Shown here: in pieces, positions 39,544-51,532 of the stretch | How positions within the stretch are numbered: position 1 is the stretch's first letter | Layout: every line of letters begins with the position of its first letter | Source: Botryococcus braunii | Taxonomy: Eukaryota; Chlorophyta; Trebouxiophyceae | Direction of reading: 5' to 3' | Length of the DNA: 64,000 nucleotides | NCBI GenBank assembly: GCA_002005505.1 | Contig: MVGU01001240.1 | Coordinates: forward strand, 1-64,000 | Program-made: the position numbers and the translations under genes | Notes under the pieces: model-generated | The model's database searches: none | Told to the model about the DNA's origin: nothing | What the model saw: the letters and a program-made list of their open reading frames with translations, nothing else

Positions 39544-40200
39544 GTGCTTAGGGGGGGAGTATAGCTCTAAAGCTTTTCACTCATCTCGTAATGTAGCTAC
39601 CGTGCAATTGATGCCTAGATGTATGGAGTATATCATTCCTTTCAATTCTTCAGAGTTTGTCGGACAATGTAGTCTGTAGTCAGACAGTAGTCGGACAATG
39701 CATTAGCTGGCCCCGGGGGGGGGGGGGGGTGGTGGGCACGAACTTGGGGTTAGGGGTTGAGTTCTAAAATTGGATGTAAACATGTGCATTAGCTGGCACC
39801 CACGGGGGAGTACACGAACTTGGATTCAGGGCTGGTTTATTTATTTTTTTTTTGTTAAATGTAAGCGTGTTCATTAGCCGGCACACACGTGGGAGCTGTG
39901 CACTGGTTGGGATTCTTTCATCAGTGGTTGCACAGTAGGAGATCCCAGGGGTACCGACCAGATGTGCAGTGAGCCCATACAACACCAGACGGAACAACGA
40001 CTCATGTCGCCCTCTTTAGGCTCACTCTGCATGCTGATCTGAACGTCGTAGTCAGACAGGGCTGCTGCCGCGGGCTTTTTGATCAGTTTTTATCCTTGAA
40101 TGGACTTTAAACTTATTACTAATTGACCTTCGACGAAAATTTTATCGTTTTAATGAAAGTTGGTCATTCTGTCTTTGGCCCTTCCTCTTCCTTTTTTCCG

Positions 40201-40308
<108 letters not shown>

Positions 40309-40874
40309 GGAGTGTGGGGATGGGGATGAAACTCATGCGAGCCGCATGTTCAGAACCCTACTGGGGCTTTGCAGGGCATGGGGGATGCAACCCATGTGAG
40401 CCGCATATTCAAAACCCTGGCGGGGCCCTCCCATTGCCAATAGACCAATACGAGCGTGAACCTCCGGCTCATGCACCCAGCTCAGGACATGCCTAGTCAG
40501 GCAACAGCTGCCAAGACCCGCTTGCTATTGTTGCCATCCCCAGCTTTGCCTGAGGAGGTTGAGCCTGGTCGAGCAACCGTTCCGCCTCTTTTGCTAGATC
40601 TTCAAAGCGCCGTAACTGTTGTACTACGGGAGAAAGGGAGGCTTGGCCCTGCGCAGTTCCTGGCTGCAGTGCCAGGTGTCTTGGAGCCCTGGGAGCCCCG
40701 GGCATGCTGCTCCACTCGGAGAGGAGCTTAATTTGAAGTTTTTTCCACTCGGAGTGTGTGGGGGAGGGGGGCTCGGAGGCATTTGAGGAGGAAACCATCT
40801 CTCATCGGGCCCTGCAGGGGCATTGGGAAGGTGGGTCCCCAGTCCCTGTAGTCCCCCTCTCTTGGGGGCCCAGT

Positions 40875-41528
40875 CTGTGGCACCCCTAAAAGAAACGGGT
40901 TTTCAAAAATGAGGACGACATCAACAACGAATGTAACAACAAGAAAAACAAGAACAAGAACAACACCAACAGCAACAGCAGCAGCAAGAGCAGCAACAAC
41001 AAGAACAACAACATCGACGATGACAACAACCTGAAAAGGGGGGGGGGGGGCGGCGAGCTTCGATATCGTTGAAAACCGCGAATGCACCTCGTGTTGGCCA
41101 ATAAATGTGTGTGTGTGGGTGTGTGTGTGGGTGGGTGTGTGTGTGGGAGTCAGGGTGTGGGTGTGTGTGTGGGTGTCAGGGTGTGGGTGTGGGGGTGTGT
41201 GTGTGTGTGTCTGTGGCACCCCTAAAAGAAACGGGTTTTCAAAAATGAGGACGACATCAACAACGAATGTAACAACAAGAAAAACAAGAACAAGAACAAC
41301 ACCAACAGCAACAGCAGCAGCAAGAGCAGCAACAACAAGAACAACAACATCGACGATGACAACAACCTGAAAAGGGGGGGGGGGCGGCGAGCTTCGATAT
41401 CGTTGAAAACCGCGAATGCACCTCGTGTTGGCCAATAAATGTGTGTGTGTGGGTGTGTGTGTGGGTGTGGGTGTGTGTGTGGGAGTCAGGGTGTGGGTGT
41501 GTGTGTGGGTGTCAGGGTGTGGGTGTGG

Positions 41529-41546
<18 letters not shown>
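40875..41546. repeat. 336-bp tandem duplication inside block C
   Basis: CTGTGGCACCCCTAAAAGAAACG begins at 40875 and again at 41211. The two units are nearly identical apart from the lengths of the G run and the GT-rich tail. Block C copy 2 has a single unit. Confidence 0.93.
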
Positions 41547-41593
<47 letters not shown>

Positions 41594-41878
41594 GGCGTGC
41601 GTGTGGGTGTGCGTGGGTGGGGGTGGGCGTGCGCGCGGGCGTCCGTGCGTGCGAGCGTGCGTGTGCGTGCGCGCGCGCACGTGAGAGTGTGGGTGTGTGC
41701 GTGCGTGGGTGTGGGTGTGGGTGCGTGCGCATGCGTGCGTGCGTGGGTGTGTGGGTGTGGGTGTGCGTGCGCGCGCGTGTGCGTGTCTGTGCGTGCGTTT
41801 GTGTGTGTGTGTGTGTGCGTGTGTGTGTGTGTGTGTGCGTGCGTGTGTGCGTGCGCGTGTGCGTGTGCGTGTGTGTAC
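41525..41878. repeat. (GT)n and (GTGC)n tract
   Basis: Pure GT 41530-41592, then GTGCGT/GTGGGT-type units to 41878. It ends exactly where the LRR inverted repeat starts. Confidence 0.95.
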
Positions 41879-41884
41879 TAAACA

Positions 41885-43480
41885 GAGTGGAGGCATGGCC
41901 CTGCTTCGTGTGGGAGAATCCGGGGCACAAATGCAATTTTCGCAGTTAATCTGCGCATTGAGGGGTGGCACCAATCCCCGCCCGAAGTGCTCTTGGAAAT
42001 GTTATGTGTGCCTGAACCTGTCCTCCTCATCTGCGGTCGCAGAAATTGACAAAATTGGAAATCCGCTGGGATGCGCTCTCGCACGAAAAGCGAACAGAGA
42101 TGATGACCCGCACCAAGGCCGCACAGAGCCTGTCAAACTTTCTTGGTGATAGACGGCGGGAGGGCATGGGTCGACCACAAGCGCGTCCTCCCAAGCTTCC
42201 CTCACGTCACCCGTTTGAACTTAGGCGTGCAATGAGTTGAGCGAACGCGATGCAGCGTCCCTAAAGAACACCGACCAGTCTGCGTCGGCTGGCCAATAAA
42301 GGAAGAGAAGGCCCCGCCCTTCTGGGCCCCGGCGGTGGACTCCACGGCTGGCCTGCCGCGTTTTAGGCACGTGGGGATGGTCAGCGCCGACACCGACGCG
42401 GTGGCTCCTGAAATAGGGCAGTTATGGCTGGAGGGGTTGCAGATTGAAGTGGACCCCGCGTCAAGGTAGGGCAGCTGTCCACACGTACGTCCCTCAACTC
42501 ACTCGACCTCAGGGTGAGGCGGGCGCTGGATCGGCTCTGCATGGACCAGGTTGAGGACCTTGCAATTGCTTTAGTGGGCTGCGGGCTGCCTCACAGACTT
42601 TCGTGTGTGTAGGGATTATAAAGTGGGGCGCATGAGCGCGGTCCTGGGGCGCTTCAGGTGCCTGAGCTTGCTCGGTCTCAAGAGCGGCTTTTTCGACCCA
42701 TCCACATGCCTGCAGGCTTGAGGGCGTCCCTCAAAAGGCTGTCTGTCTCCTTACCCTACTGGCTGCGCCGGCAGAGTATAGGACACAGCCAGGCTTTTGA
42801 GGGACGCCCTCAAGCCTGCAGGAATGTGTATGAGCCTGAAAAAGCCGCTCTTGAGACGGAGCTAGCTCAAGCACCTGAAGCGCGCAAAGACCGCGCTCAT
42901 ACGCCCCACTTCGTAATCCCAGCAAACACCAAATTCTGTGAGGCAGCCCGCCAGAGCAGCTCCAAGGTCCTCAGCCTGGTCCCTCTAAGGTCCTCAGCCT
43001 GGTTCATGCAGAGGCGATCGAGCGCCCACCTCACCCCGAGGTGGGCGCTCCTTCGAGTGACTTCAGGGCCCTAAGCGTGGACAGCTGCCCTACCTTGACG
43101 AGGGGGTCCACTTCAATCTGCAACCCCTCCAGCCATGTAAGCTGCCCTATTTGGCAACCACCGCGTTAGTGTCGGCGCTGACCAAACCCACGTGCCTCAA
43201 ATGCGGCAGGCCAGCCATCGAGTCCACCGCCGGGTCCCAGAAGCGTGGGGCCTTCTCTTCCTTTATTGGCCAGCCTGTGACCTGCAAAGCCACCAGACTT
43301 TGACAGGTGCCCTTCAGGGATGCTGCATCGCGTTTGTTCAGCTCACTGCACGCCAAGCTCAACTGGGTGACGTGAGGAAAGCCTGGGAGGACGTGCTTGA
43401 GGTCGACCCGTGCCCTCCCGCCGTCTATCACCAAGTTCGACAGGCTCTCTGCGGCCTTGGTGCGGATCATCATCTCTTTT

Positions 43481-43517
<37 letters not shown>

Positions 43518-43710
43518 GAGAGCGCATCCCAGCGGATTTCCAATGTTATCAATTTATGTGACCGCAGATGAGGAGGACAGGTTCAGGCACACATAATATT
43601 TCCAAGAGCACTTCGGGCGGGGATGGGTAAGCCCCTATGCGCAAATTAATTGCGAAAAATGCATTTGTTCCCCGGAGTCTCCCACACCAAGCAGGGCCAT
43701 GCCTCCACTC
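41885..43710. pseudogene. F-box-like/LRR gene fragments as a 1.8-kb inverted repeat (block B copy 1)
   Basis: The left arm (41885 to about 42757) reads the LRR exon on the plus strand; the right arm (about 42758-43710) reads it on the minus strand. The outer ends are exact complements (GAGTGGAGGCATGGCCCTGC). Both arms match exon 2 of the LRR gene at 51533-53560. The left arm keeps the acceptor (GTCGCAG) but has frameshifts. The right arm has lost the acceptor AG and carries a T run (43482-43515) inside the coding part. Neither can give a full LRR protein. Confidence 0.9.
43482..43515. repeat. 34-base T homopolymer in the right arm
   Basis: It interrupts the LRR coding sequence just after the WDALS codons (minus strand). 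The left arm and the intact gene lack it. Confidence 0.95.
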
Positions 43711-44066
43711 AGTTTGGTGGCGCGGAATTCGCGTGTCGGAAGATGCAAAATTGGTTGCAAGTTGCAAGGAGGATGCACGGGCAAACAAATACGTGACAAT
43801 ATTGTTGATTTTTGTTATCGTATATGTTTTTTTTTTATTGATTTTGTGGTTACTCGATTGTTGGATAAATCAACTCATTATTGTGTTTACCGTACCGAGT
43901 GTTTCATTGAATTCATTACAGGAACTACCACTCGTAAAAGACATAGTGATAAGTGATTCAAAAAGTAAAGCTTGTATCTACTGAACAGAGCAATATTGGA
44001 ATTTCTTCAAATTTTCTCACCCATTTTCACAAACTGCCGGTATTTCAAACCCCTTCTAACTTAGTC

Positions 44067-44310
44067 ATGTCAATGAGTGACTAGAGACATCAATGAGTGA
44101 CTAGTCACTCTTTGATGTGAATATATGACTAGTCACAGCAATGATTGACTAGAGACATCAAAACGTCACTAGTGACATCAGTGATGGCAAGTCAGATCAA
44201 TGAAGGAGCAGTCACATCAATGATTGACCAGGCACATCAATGAGTGAGCAGTCACATCAATGATTGATTAGAAAAATCACTGAGTGACTAGTCACATCAA
44301 TGAGTCCAGT
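44067..44310. repeat. 20-24-bp minisatellite, TCAATGAGTGACTAGTCACA
   Basis: About ten degenerate units built from ACATCAATGAxTGA and CTAGTCAC. The same site in block B copy 2 (about 53140-53172) has fewer than two units. Confidence 0.9.
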
Positions 44311-44462
44311 ACAGCTTCTGGAGGTGTAAAAATCTAAGGGTGTCATAAAGAGACAGCTACCAACCTGCGATCCAAAAAAGACATGTTCCTGTTGAGAGCT
44401 AAGAATAGAAAATGCCCTCGATATCAAATGACAACCCATGGTGCGCAATGTTTTGGACTTAC

Positions 44463-44768
44463 CAAAACCTTCATCGTGTCATCCAACGCGATTTTCAACT
44501 CCAGAGCTTCTAAATGCGGCAGGTCTCTCAATAGGCTGTATAAGACAGCCTTTTGCTGCCCTATGTCCCCGAGGCAGCCTGGGTCCTCCACCCATTTACT
44601 GATTTTTTCAATGCAAAGATCGCACATGTCTTTGGCCGCCTTGTTTACCAACAATAATGGCTTCAGCATTTCAGGTGACATCTTTGTGAAAATCAGCCCT
44701 TGCGTGGCGTTGGGAATTGCGAACAGCGATGCGTGGGCGCCACACGACTTATCCACGACCAGCAGCAT
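44463..44768 (-). pseudogene. Orphan first exon of the F-box-like/LRR gene (block B copy 1)
   Basis: ATG at 44768 opens a 102-codon exon containing the F-box-like MSPEMLKPLLLVNKAAKDMC and DLPHLEALELKI, closed by a good donor, GTAAGT. Its downstream partner is the broken right arm of the inverted repeat, so no complete product is expected. The parallel exon of copy 2 is 53318-53560. Confidence 0.75.
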
Positions 44769-45249
44769 CAACAAGATAGCTATCTCGCGTTCTGGCGCTA
44801 TTTATAGACACCCACTATGGCATACATAGATACACACCCATACCGGCGCTATCTTTAGACCATTATGTATATTCTGAACACGCGAATACAATGTAAGACA
44901 ATAAATATTAAGGCAGCTGAAAATACACGTCAGTCATCGTTGTACAGGTTAAAAATTGGCTACCCCATTAACGTTAACGTTTGAATTCCTTCGAAGGGTG
45001 ACCCAATAACTGGCGGAGTCTCCATGCCTCTATGTAGCTGAGCCTTCTCGGATAAAAAGGAGGCCTCGGACAAAAGTTCGGGGCATACTTAGTCTATGCA
45101 GGCATCAAAGGATGACATGTCGCCATACATAGTTTGCAGTATGTGGGTTGTTGTTTCAGTTGTTAATCCATGGGAAATTTAAGAAAAATGGACCTAAATT
45201 TGGACCTTGGCTTCCATGCAGCAGTATATAGGACATCTTTGTGGTTAGG

Positions 45250-45557
45250 ATATTGCGACAGGTCATCATCTGATGCCGGTACAGATTGTTTCTGGTTTGA
45301 ACTTTGAATTTGGGTGTCTAAGCTTTGTGCAGAGGCATGGAGACTCCTCCGCTAGTTTTAGTTCTAAATCCAAATTTTTACAAAATCGAGGGAAGCCGCT
45401 TAATGACCTCTTAATAACTCCCGCCGTTGTTTATCAGATTAAGCAATGTACGTATTTTGTTTGGATTGGGTTATCTTCTATGTTTGAGATGTAAATATTG
45501 TTCAACTATAAAGGCTGGTATGGGAGATGGACAACACATCCCCCCACCCACCCCCCC

Positions 45558-45620
<63 letters not shown>

Positions 45621-45650
45621 GCACGCGCGCGCGGGGAAGAGAGAGGGGGT

Positions 45651-45707
<57 letters not shown>

Positions 45708-46026
45708 AGAGGGGGGGGGAGAGGGAGAGAGGGGGGGGAGGGAGGGAGGGAGAGAGAGAGAGGGGGAGGGAGGGAGAGAAGGGGAGGGGAGGAGAGGGGG
45801 AGGGGGGGAGGGGGAGGGGGAGAGCGATAGATACAGAGAGGGGGATTTGGTAGCCCCAACGGCGGTGTCTGGCACACGTGAAGAGGTGCCTGCACGCCAT
45901 CCCGCCACACCCACGAGCCCGCTGAGCAATCTGACCTTGTCCAGAAGAAGGTTAGCTGAGCGGCAAGCATAGGATGGCAAAGCTACGCATTAGAAGAGGA
46001 AAGGGGTTGGTGGAACCCTAGCCTCG
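45250..46026 (+). repeat. Shared tail of block B, copy 1
   Basis: Matches 54130-54808. Both contain TCATCTGATGCCGGTACA, a CA tract, a GA tract and the GGTAGCCCCAAC to CCTAGCCTCG segment. Confidence 0.9.
45561..45840. repeat. (CA)n then (GA)n/(GGGA)n
   Basis: (CA)n 45561-45618, a CGCG-rich bridge, (GA)n 45652-45699, then G-rich GA sequence to 45840. Confidence 0.95.
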
Positions 46027-46076
46027 ACTGTAATGCTACTGTGTCACGAGGCTAGGGTTCCACCAACCCCTTTCCT
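45997..46076. repeat. 30-bp perfect inverted repeat with 20-base loop
   Basis: The arm 45997-46026, starting AGGAAAGGGGTTGG, is exactly complementary to 46047-46076. Block B copy 2 has only the left arm, at about 54768-54797. Confidence 0.95.
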
Positions 46077-46092
46077 AATAATATAAGTATTA

Positions 46093-46113
46093 TGTGTGTG
46101 TGTGTGTGTGTGT

Positions 46114-46180
<67 letters not shown>
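46093..46180. repeat. (GT)n microsatellite ahead of the pseudogene
   Basis: About 43 GT units with one CTGT interruption, in the same place relative to the exon as the tract at 33840-33882. Confidence 0.96.
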
Positions 46181-46188
<8 letters not shown>

Positions 46189-46233
46189 GCTGGGTGGGTG
46201 GCTGACAGGAGGCGTGAGGGAATGTGTGGGCAG

Positions 46234-47281
46234 GTGGATCAGCAGAAGAAGCAGTTGGCGACGGAGGCGGCGGCAAAGGTGGTGGGGACTGCTACCCGGC
46301 AAGCCGGTCCCCGCCCCCTCGGCAGAGACCATCAAAGAGCTGGAGCTCGTACTGGACAACAACCTGGCCTGGGGCAGCTTCATGGCCCTCTCCTCCAACA
46401 CCCGCTACCAGATTGTCAATGGCATTGAGGAGCGTGTTGTGGTACGTCCCGTTCCTGGTGTGTCCCGTTGGTTTGAGTCCTGCGAGCCCGTCCCGCACAT
46501 GATGTACAAAATTTAATAGACGTAGGTACAGGTCAGTCGTAGTCGCAGTGGTACGAGTTGTGGTAGCCGTAGGTACAAGTTGTGGTCGCAGCGGGAGGTA
46601 CAGGTTGTAGTAGAAGGTACAAGTCCTGGGAGCCGTAAGTACACAAGTGTAATAGCCGTAGGTACAAGTTGTAGCAGCGGGAGGTTAAAGTTGTAGTCGC
46701 AGTGGTACAATATGTAGTAGCGGGAGGTACAATTGTACTACACTTACAAGTTGTAGTACCACTTACAGTAGGTACAATACAACGTAGGCCTAGGTACAAA
46801 TGTGATAGCCATAGGTACAAGCTGTAGTTGCATTACGTACATGTAACGATCCGAGTGCGAAGGGTCCCTTGGGGATCGGTCGGCATCAAGCCGATAGCGT
46901 GTGATCCGAGATCGGGGTACGATGACGTCATAACGTAATCTGGCCAGCTTGGCTTGCGGGGTGCAATCAGACGGGTCGCACCTGTGTGAGGTCATTCTCA
47001 CACGAACCTAACGTGAAATCAGCAGATTCTACATACAAGTTGTAGCTGTGGTACAAGATGTAGCAGTGGTAAGTACAAGTAGTAGCGGTAGCAAGTTTCT
47101 GTAGGCCCTGTGGGAGTTGGATGGTAGGGATGAATTAATGTGGGGGGATGTTCATGTGCGGGATGCCACTGTGCAATCGGGACTGGCCAAGTCGGCAATA
47201 ACGTTCATTCTGCGCTTCGGCAACACTTGGTTTGGCGGCTTGCAATGGATGGCGTATGCCAAGTACCTTGGAGTTCAGTAA
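46234..47281 (+). pseudogene. Truncated RETICULATA-related pseudogene (block A copy 2)
   Basis: Only the last two exons are present, at 46234-46441 and 47162-47281. The first has lost 20 bases (a frameshift in the Ala/Lys linker) and three Lys codons relative to 33919-34155. The second has lost its acceptor: TGTGCAG became TGTGCGG. The blocks LAWGSFMALSSNTRYQIVNG and LQWMAYAKYLG are still readable. Exons 1-4 are absent, because the duplication begins within the GT tract. Confidence 0.93.
46842..47033. mobile_element. Solo-LTR-like insertion, 192 bp, 4-bp target duplication
   Basis: The insert starts TGTAACGATCCGAG, ends GATTCTACA (5' TG and 3' CA, as in retroviral-type LTRs) and is flanked by TACA on both sides. 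The matching site in block A copy 1 (around 34570) has a single TACA and no insert. Confidence 0.82.
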
Positions 47282-47848
47282 ATCTGGAGCCTGTACAAAT
47301 AGAGCTCTGTTTCCCTTTTTTTCCGGTCCTATTTCTCTTTTTTCCGGGCCTATTTCTCTTTCTGTCGGGCTTTATCCTCCTCTTGTACCAAGCTCCCGAG
47401 CTGGGGTGCGCAGCCTTTCTAACAGATGAGGCGACGAGCAGGGGGTCAAGTCCCCCTGGAATCTGTCATAGTTGTGAATCGCCCTTTTTTTTCTGGTTTC
47501 TTTTCCTTCCCCTTTTTTCGGGCCATAGTCTTCACTTTTGTAGATCTCCAGCAGAGGCATGGCATCAGCAGGGGGACTCCCCCGCTGCCAGATACATGCA
47601 GACATCATTTCTAAGGGGGGTGAGCATGGTGCACCTGCACTGGTGGTTGCACAACACAGCAATTTGGTTGAGCGAGGCGAATGCCTGGTATATAACTTGT
47701 CCATATGGTCTCGTGACTTGTCTGAGACGAGGTCCTGGCCTACATAGAGCCTAGAGGGCTTCTTCATACCGTGTTGTAGATTGAGGAATTCTCGAAACCT
47801 CTCATAAGCAAGAAGGGAATATGAAAATGAGAATTCTCATCAGCAAGA

Positions 47849-47908
47849 AATATTTTTCATGAAAAATATTATACGTGCATTTCCCTTGATCAAGGGGAAT
47901 GCACGTAT
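47849..47908. repeat. Two adjacent long palindromes
   Basis: A 22-bp perfect palindrome (47849-47870, centre TTCATGAA) abuts a 38-bp near-perfect one (47871-47908, arms ATACGTGCATT, centre TTGATCAA). Block A copy 1 has only about 22 unrelated or half-site bases here (near 35356-35382). Confidence 0.9.
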
Positions 47909-48908
47909 CAGTTGCGGCGTCACTTTCGGCACGACTCGAGGGTCCCGCCAAAGTAAATTTCTGGCAAGATCGATTGCTGGTTGATGCCCGATTTTTTATC
48001 ACTGGTTGCTTCCTAGGTTCTACGGACCAGCTGGACCCTTGATGATTGATTGATCACTGGTTGCTTCCTAGATTATGGACCTTTGCAGTTGCAGTTCATT
48101 CAGCGTTTAGAGGTTGGGGGAAGGCAGTATGTGTAGCCGTCCCACCCCTGTTGGTCCACCCCGGTATTCGTGTGTTTATATTGTTGATCCGTGTTGTAGG
48201 TTGTAGTCAGCTCTTCGCTGATTGTTGATTCGTGTTGTTAGTTGTATAGAGCTTTTCGGCATCCATAACTGGAACATATATGCGTTCCGATCCCTATGTA
48301 TAGGTTCATCCCGTAGACCCCGTTGGCTTTTCCTCCTTTTTCCTAGCTGAGAAGTGAGGTCCAGAAGGAAACGCGCAACTTGTGGGCTTGAGAAAAAAAG
48401 AGCTTGAGAAGACATCTTACCTCTCTGCGCTTGAGAAGAAGCCCACCTTTCCCTGGTTTTGTGTTGGGCTTCATAGCCTTCAGACGCTTTGAATTTGTCG
48501 CTTGAGTTTGAACTCTTCATTCTTTTGATGTCAGATTCTTTTGATATCGATGGTGGTGTGTCTTCCATGATGGTGTGTTGCTTGAGTTTACAGTCTGACT
48601 TTTTGGATGGACTCACAAAGTAACAGCATTCCGATGTCATAGAACGTTTAGATCTACATCTTGACTGAGGCTGTTACGCATAACACAATCGCAGGCAAAA
48701 GAGTACAATGGGTTTTCAACTGTGCAATATGGCTTCTTCTTTTGTGTTTAAGAAGCCTGAAAATAATGTAATGGTGATGATAAGAACAACGACAGCCACA
48801 ACGACAACGACAATGTCATCAATATAATAATAAACCAACAACCACGTACACGTACGCACACACACACAGAGGGAGGGAGGGAGGCAGAGAGGTGTGGAGG
48901 GGGGGGGC

Positions 48909-49285
<377 letters not shown>

Positions 49286-49960
49286 CGCGCGCGCCCGAGC
49301 ATGCGAGCGGAGGCAGGGCGCCGCAAGTATGCAGTAGTTTTGCATGTAACGGTATCTACTAGGTTGTGGTATCTTGTTCTGTCCAGTATTCTTCCAGTCG
49401 CAACACCTAACGCGCTTGATCAACGGCAACAAACTGCAATGATGAGCAGCTACGAATGTGTCCAATTCATGGGCTCTACATGCCAATTCCATAACACAAC
49501 TTTCCAAAGACATTCACAGTCATAGACACTTCTCTCGTTAGTTCACAACCTGACTGTACTATGGCGAAAAGGCTGGCCAACCTTTGTGCCACTCATGTGT
49601 ACTGGACTGAGGTACACTTTCTTCTTTCCAACTTGGCAAACTAGCTACCAGACAGGGGGCCCACCGTCAAGCTCGCACAGCAGAGCCCCACCCTGATCCA
49701 AACATACCGGAGCAAACCAAGCAACATAATTGGCAAAGCAAGCAACGTTAACCAAGCAACAGCAACCCAAGCAACCTTACGCAAGCAATATTGTCATCTC
49801 GCACGACCCACACACACATGCAGGTCCCCTTGCTGTAGACACCTCTACACACAGGCCAGCTCAGAAAGCCCCATGAAGTTCCACCACAAGGTCTGCAATT
49901 TACTCGTATCTGGAAAAGGCCCAATTGCACAATTCCTCTCACCGGATCGAAAGTATACTT

Positions 49961-50106
49961 TCATGACATGTGAGATGCTTTCTCCACGATATGTGTACCG
50001 CCCATGCCGCCACAAGTCCTGAACAAGACCGCCGGTCATGGCGCGCTGTGCTATTCATCATGGCAGCTACTCACATATTGCGGAGAAAGCATCTCACATG
50101 TCATGA
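49961..50106. repeat. 35-bp imperfect inverted repeat
   Basis: TCATGACATGTGAGATGCTT (49961 on) pairs with the complement ending at 50106. The 35-base arms carry about two mismatches and the spacer is 76 bases. Confidence 0.85.
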
Positions 50107-51317
50107 GCCAATGGACCATCACCTTGGCAGGTCCCAGGTCTCAGCACTGGCATCAGACTAACTCCATGGTGATCAAACACACCCCAAAAGGGAATTGCTC
50201 GTAGTCAAAGCGATTAATCGCGAGAGGTTTAGCATCTCCCGCTGACGGCAAATTTAGTGTCTCGGCCAAAACAATCCTTGCACAACACAACTGAAGTTTT
50301 CAAAACAGAGGAGTTAAGGAACAGCCCGGCAAGAGATTCTGCATTCCAGAGGGGATCCAGCCCTTGTCAAGTGCAGTAGGGCTTTAGCACACACCATTTG
50401 CCCAAGAAGCTGAATCCCTTCACAGCAGTACCGGCATCCTCAACCTCATGCACGCTTTCCCCTTTTTCTAACTACTGCCATCCTCAACCTCATGCACACT
50501 TATCCCTTTTTCTAAATACCGGCATCCTCAACCTCATGCAACCTTTTCCCCTTCTCTAAACACCGTCATCCTCAACCTCAGAACGCAGCGCCCAGGTAAG
50601 GAATCCCAGAAAGACCCCAACAAAGATGCACTGCAAGCTGTGCATCAGGTGTGATCCAGGAAGGGGCCAATTGCACAGCCCCTGTCACAGGATCCAACGT
50701 ATCGCTGGAGCCCCCACAAGTCCTGAACTCTGGTTGGTTGTTGGAGCAACCTTGTAGGTTGTTGGCCCAACCAACAGCACCAGTTAGTAAGTTGCTATTT
50801 CAAACAACCCCCTGCCGGTTGGGGCGGGTTGTCTCTACTAATCCTGGGGTGAGCTCCTCACACGTCGCGAGGCGAGCTATGCCATATCATAAGCCAATGA
50901 ACCATCACCTTGCAGGTCTCAGCACTGGCCCTGGTGGGGTCAAGCCAACTCAACGGTGATCAACCGACCCTTAAGGAGTGCGTTTTTTTTTTTTTTTTTT
51001 TTTTTTTTTTGGGCGCTTTATAAGGATATTTGCTCCTTGTGAGATCGGGAACCATTTAAGCAAAATCTGGTCCATGCCCAAACTAACTTTCCAACGAATA
51101 GGTGAGCGTTTTTCAAATTGCTCGACCAAATTTCAAACGGCAGCCCGGCATTTTGCGGGTGATATCGCATTCCGTAGGGGATTTTGCCCTTGTCAAATCA
51201 CAGCAAGGCCTTCAGCACACACCATTGCCTGACAGGCTGAATCCCATCACAGCAATAACGTCATCCTCGACCTCGAAAAGCGGGTACCAAACCACAGAAC
51301 GCCCCATCTTCATGTGC

Positions 51318-51319
51318 AC

Positions 51320-51365
<46 letters not shown>
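51318..51365. repeat. (ATC)n trinucleotide repeat
   Basis: About 15 uninterrupted ATC units. Confidence 0.96.
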
Positions 51366-51532
51366 TGCACCACAAGCTCTGCATAAAACCGTGATCCAGG
51401 GAGGGGCCATGTGCACAGTCCCTCCATGTGCTAGCTTCCACTCGGCGCAAACTTCCATCCATGAGACCATCAATGGGTGGCCAGCAGGCACCAGGCACAC
51501 ACATACACACACACCAGATGCCTCCAGGTGCT

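Larger units (their letters stand above)
49286..51532. other. No gene recognised; diverged tandem duplication
   Basis: Two related segments of about 750-820 bp (about 49910-50650 and 50655-51390) share the order CCAATTGCACA, ACCATCACCTTG, CAGCCCGGC, CAGCACACACCAT and CATCCTCAACCTC. A 48-bp-type CATCCTCAACCTCATGCA array (50440-50580), a T run (50981-51010) and an ATC triplet array (51318-51365) lie inside. Confidence 0.65.
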
